A stretch of 64,000 nt of DNA from Leguminivora glycinivorella (Eukaryota; Arthropoda; Insecta; Lepidoptera; Tortricidae), in NCBI RefSeq assembly GCF_023078275.1, contig NC_062979.1, positions 20,379,848 to 20,443,847 of the forward strand, written 5' to 3'. The notes below the pieces were generated by a model that saw nothing but the letters and a program-made list of their open reading frames with translations, had not been told where the DNA came from and did not search any database. Shown one piece after another: positions 60,850 to 64,000 of the stretch; within the stretch, counting starts at the first letter, position 1; every line of letters starts with the position of its first letter. A program made the translations under genes and the position numbers.

Positions 60850-63800
60850 CGTCCCCTTACTGCAAATACCGACTATGTGCAAAAAAGTGATTTTGAGATA
60901 ATGCGATTTTAATGTTTGAAGGTACGATTTCTTATGAAAACATGAAAAAAATTACTATTTGTATACAGCATTCTACAGCCCGTACTGTCTTGTTTAATAC
61001 TTAATCGTAAAAATTATCCAGGCTGTGTTTGATTGCCGATAAAACTACGATTTAAAAAAAATAGTAGCAAACTTAGTTGGTTTTTCCTGTAGAAATAAAA
61101 ATTTGTATATTTCTCTTATTAATACATGTAAGGCAGTGTTTCCCTTTGATTAAGCTTTGCTTTTCATACACTTTACTAATGATTTGCAAAAAAAGAAAAA
61201 ATATACAAAAGTTTTGAACTTATTTCAAAATATATTAAATATTCTCAATGACATAGGCGGTTTTAGCTGCAGGAAGTATAGCTGCTCTAATTTTATGTTA
61301 CAAAACTTCACTTATCATTGTTAATTAAAGTGGTACATTTATAATAAGAAGTTTTTTAACATTACTAACCATTAATAATACTTTATTTGAGGTTTTGAAG
61401 GCTTATTCTCAAAAAAAAATTTTTGAAAAAAATCCTCTTCAACTGGTTTTAGGAGATTTTTCACAAAATACTTTAACCGATTTCAGTAAAATTTAACAAG
61501 AAGTAACGCAATAGCATTCTCTTGAAATCACAAAAAGAATTTTACAAATCGGTTAATGCGTTTTTGGGTAATAGCATAATATGCATAGGTACTTACTACA
61601 TACTAGTTCACTGTCTCAGCAATCCGAAGTCCGCCATAATTTATGTTCAAAATTTCACTATCTACACTGTTACATTTAATATAGGTAAATAGTTTTTGTA
61701 CGCACAATAACCTGAAGTAATAGTTTATTTAAAGTTTTCTAGTAATCATTTACGCCAAAGTCACTAAAATGTAGGCGTAGATGAAGTAATAAGTAAGAGA
61801 AAGTAATGTGTAACGGTAATCACATAGGTTTCTGGGGCGATTTAAAGCAATCATGTTTGCAATATTCTTACGCCCCCAGTTACACGCAGTGTTTTTCATC
61901 ACACTTGCAATAAAAAGATAAAAAAGTATTTATGGTAGTCCAAAATACAAATTTAAACACTCTCTTGGGAAAAAGTTTTTTCTTTTACTCCTGATACGCC
62001 TGCGTGCGATTGCACACTTACTGCGCAAGAGTGATAAAAAGTTATTAAACAACATCTTCATCGCTGGTGGAATTCGATACAAACACATCCGTAACACGGC
62101 TGACAATGCTAGACTAACTAGGTATTAAGTGATTGGAAGCACTCATGGTACTATTTAGTTATGATACCTTTGTCAAAACGTCTGCATAAGTCCATTTTCT
62201 GGAACGCAGAGATAGCTAGTTGTTTATCGAGCTTTAGACCGAGATAGAAATATGGTATGATACGTTACGAGGTTTGAGGTGGTTCTACTGAACTGGAGTT
62301 CAATTTGTGGCATTGATTTCCTTGCCTTGTGCTACATCCAGATCTCGACATGAACTTAACCGCCTTCTGAATTTCTTATAATACTACGTCCATTAGCGAC
62401 GCGTCGAATCGGATTCACCGTTCATTGTAAATGTATGCAGGGCTCGATTCGACGCTCACCTGGTAAGGCGTTAAAAATAGATGCTAGATGTCGCTGTATG
62501 GGAATCAACAGCGATGAAGATGACGTTTAATAACTTTATTACTATTTTATTAATAATAAGAATATCATCTACCTACGTCTACAATACAGTGACTTTGGCG
62601 CAGTGAATTTAGTTTCGTAGGCCAATTCCACTTCGAGTTGTTAAAACAACGATACATGTTATGCGATTACTTACAGACGTCTGAACCGATTTGTATTATT
62701 TATCGTAATTCAAAGGTTAATTTAAGGTTATTTGCCAACCAGCTTAGGTTACCAAATTAAAATTAGTATGAAATAACCTTGCACTAATGCAAACCACAAG
62801 ATTTTGTCGATAAAATACAACTCTCTCGTCCGTTTTCGAAGAACTAAGAGAGCATTTACCAGTCGGTGAAGTGGCAAAAAAGATTTGATTTAAATGTAAC
62901 ACTGAAATTAGTAACGGTCATCGAAGTTATGAAACATAAAATTACACTAAATTCGATTCCTTCAGCTTAAACCGTTTGTGTTAGTGTATTTTTAACCGAT
63001 TTAAAAAAAACGGAGGAGGTTCTCAACGCACTTTTTGCTAATCACGAAAACATCATATGAAAAACGAAGCTTAATTTAAGACAAACAATGGGTTATATGT
63101 ATAAAGAAGAGAAATATGCAAACATTTATTTCTACAGGAAAAACCAACTAAGTAGGTATTCGACTGTTTCATTAAATCGTATTTTATCGTCAACTAAATA
63201 CATTCTGAATATATATACGACAAAGTAATAAACAAAAAAATATAGGTTTTAAAATGCCATACACATAACGTACATTTCTTCATGTTTTCATATAAAACGT
63301 GCCTTCAAACTTTAAAACCGCATTATCTCAAAATCGCCTATTTACACATAGTCGGTATTTGCAGTAATAGACCGTTATCCTTTCCTTCGTCACATCACAT
63401 GCAAAACCAATTATAGTCCCTATACAACTTTTTGGTAGTATGACATTGCTGATGTTTGTAAACAAACACCTTCTGGAAAAACATCTTAAAGACATTTGGT
63501 GTATTTAGCCTGGCTTAAAATAAATAATTTTGTTGATAGTTTTATTTGCAAAAATCAAATATGTACACATTAAACTTTTTTGTAGAACATAAGATGGCTA
63601 CTTTAACAAAATGTTTAAATGCAAAAAAACACTATACACCATTAAAATGTTCTACTTGGCGGATAAAGCATAAAAGTTTATATTGAATATTCATATCACA
63701 TTCTGGCAGTTTATAATGCAAAAAATTGACCATTAAGTAACTTTATGCGACAGCTATCTTTTGAATGCAGCGTCGTATCAATACATGGGTTTTAACATAT

Positions 63801-63890
63801 TGTAGCCCTTGAAAACCTTATTCTATAGGTGCTAAAAACTCGATTTCGTCAAAAAGTCACTTAGTCGGTATTTGCATTAATGGGACGATT
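60847..63890. mobile_element. ~3-kb non-autonomous element with long inverted repeats
   Basis: The element is 60850-63887. It starts CGTCCCCTTACTGCAAATAC and ends, read inward from the right, CGTCCCATTAATGCAAATAC. It is flanked by ATT (60847-60849, 63888-63890), probably a 3-bp target duplication. It splits a family B element whose two halves resume exactly at its edges. Inside, 60856-61190 is inverted-complementary to about 63020-63374 over roughly 340 bp (for example TTAGTTGGTTTTTCCTGTAG at 61073 and its complement near 63139). No transposase, reverse transcriptase or other motif is seen on either strand. Confidence 0.7.
61753..62600. mobile_element. Nested palindromic element inside the long-TIR element
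   Basis: CGCCAAAGTCACT (61753-61765) and its complement AGTGACTTTGGCG (62588-62600) mark the ends. Internal arms GTTATTAAAC plus CATCTTCATCGCTG (62041-62066) pair with CAGCGATGAAGATG plus GTTTAATAAC (62509-62534), and GCGTCGAATC pairs with GATTCGACGC in the core. Non-coding; no target duplication assigned. Confidence 0.5.
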
Positions 63891-64000
63891 ATATGAAATT
63901 ACTTTGCACTCTTGTGGATAAAATGCAATTTTGCTGTCTGTTTTCGAATAGCAAAGTAAGCCTTTAGCAGTTGGTGTGGTGAAAACTATTTTATAACCTA
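63888..64000 (-). mobile_element. Family B element, right part of the interrupted copy
   Basis: Continues family B (reverse complement of about 9095-9200) with ATGAAATTACTTTGCACTCT and GTTGGTGTGGTGAAAACTAT, reaching the window end. Confidence 0.65.

Overview
This is animal genomic DNA, AT-rich and intron-containing, almost certainly from a moth (Lepidoptera, plausibly a noctuid). The signs are a five-exon takeout/juvenile-hormone-binding-protein (JHBP) family gene, Helitron-like elements with the A|TC...CTAG|T ends common in Lepidoptera, RTE/CR1/Jockey-type LINE remnants and dense MITEs. The species call is an inference from family resemblance; no database was searched.

Layout. (1) Positions 1-26834 hold one complete JHBP/takeout-like gene (exons 1706-1763, 2471-2687, 6298-6428, 7778-7933, 8257-8408; 237 codons) with a plausible TATA+initiator promoter. 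About 18 kb of gene-free, transposon-rich DNA follows. (2) Positions 26835-26934 are exactly 100 N, an assembly gap. (3) Positions 26935-27747 are single-copy in this window and carry the last exon of a second, paralogous JHBP/takeout gene (27090-27241), so the locus is a head-to-tail family cluster. (4) Positions about 27748-54950 repeat region 1 base for base at an offset of about 27.79 kb, same orientation. The first 5 kb of this copy is riddled with small insertions; the rest is nearly identical apart from homopolymer lengths and a few larger indels. The JHBP gene in this copy is frameshifted in exons 1, 2 and 5. (5) Positions 54950-64000 are a transposon graveyard: a GC-rich MITE, a LINE 3' end, a degenerate minisatellite, a 5'-truncated LINE with endonuclease and reverse transcriptase (57071-60311, minus), and a 3-kb non-autonomous element with long inverted repeats inserted into an older element (60850-63887).

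Only the first JHBP gene looks like an intact host gene; its product should be a secreted carrier of small hydrophobic ligands. Everything else with coding character is transposon debris. Several elements can be delimited by inverted repeats plus target-site duplications: hAT at 15142-16368 (8-bp TSD), hAT-like at 21076-21676 (8-bp TSD, one mismatch), Harbinger-like at 9908-10137 (TAA), and TA-flanked MITEs at 380-479, 5283-5629 and 14006-14260.

The most consequential observation is that the 27.8-kb duplication meets at a 100-N gap and that the copy just after the gap starts with raw-read-like noise. This is more easily explained by two haplotypes or contig ends placed in series (false duplication) than by a real tandem duplication. 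The short read-through exon of the paralog and the few larger indels are the evidence to weigh against that.
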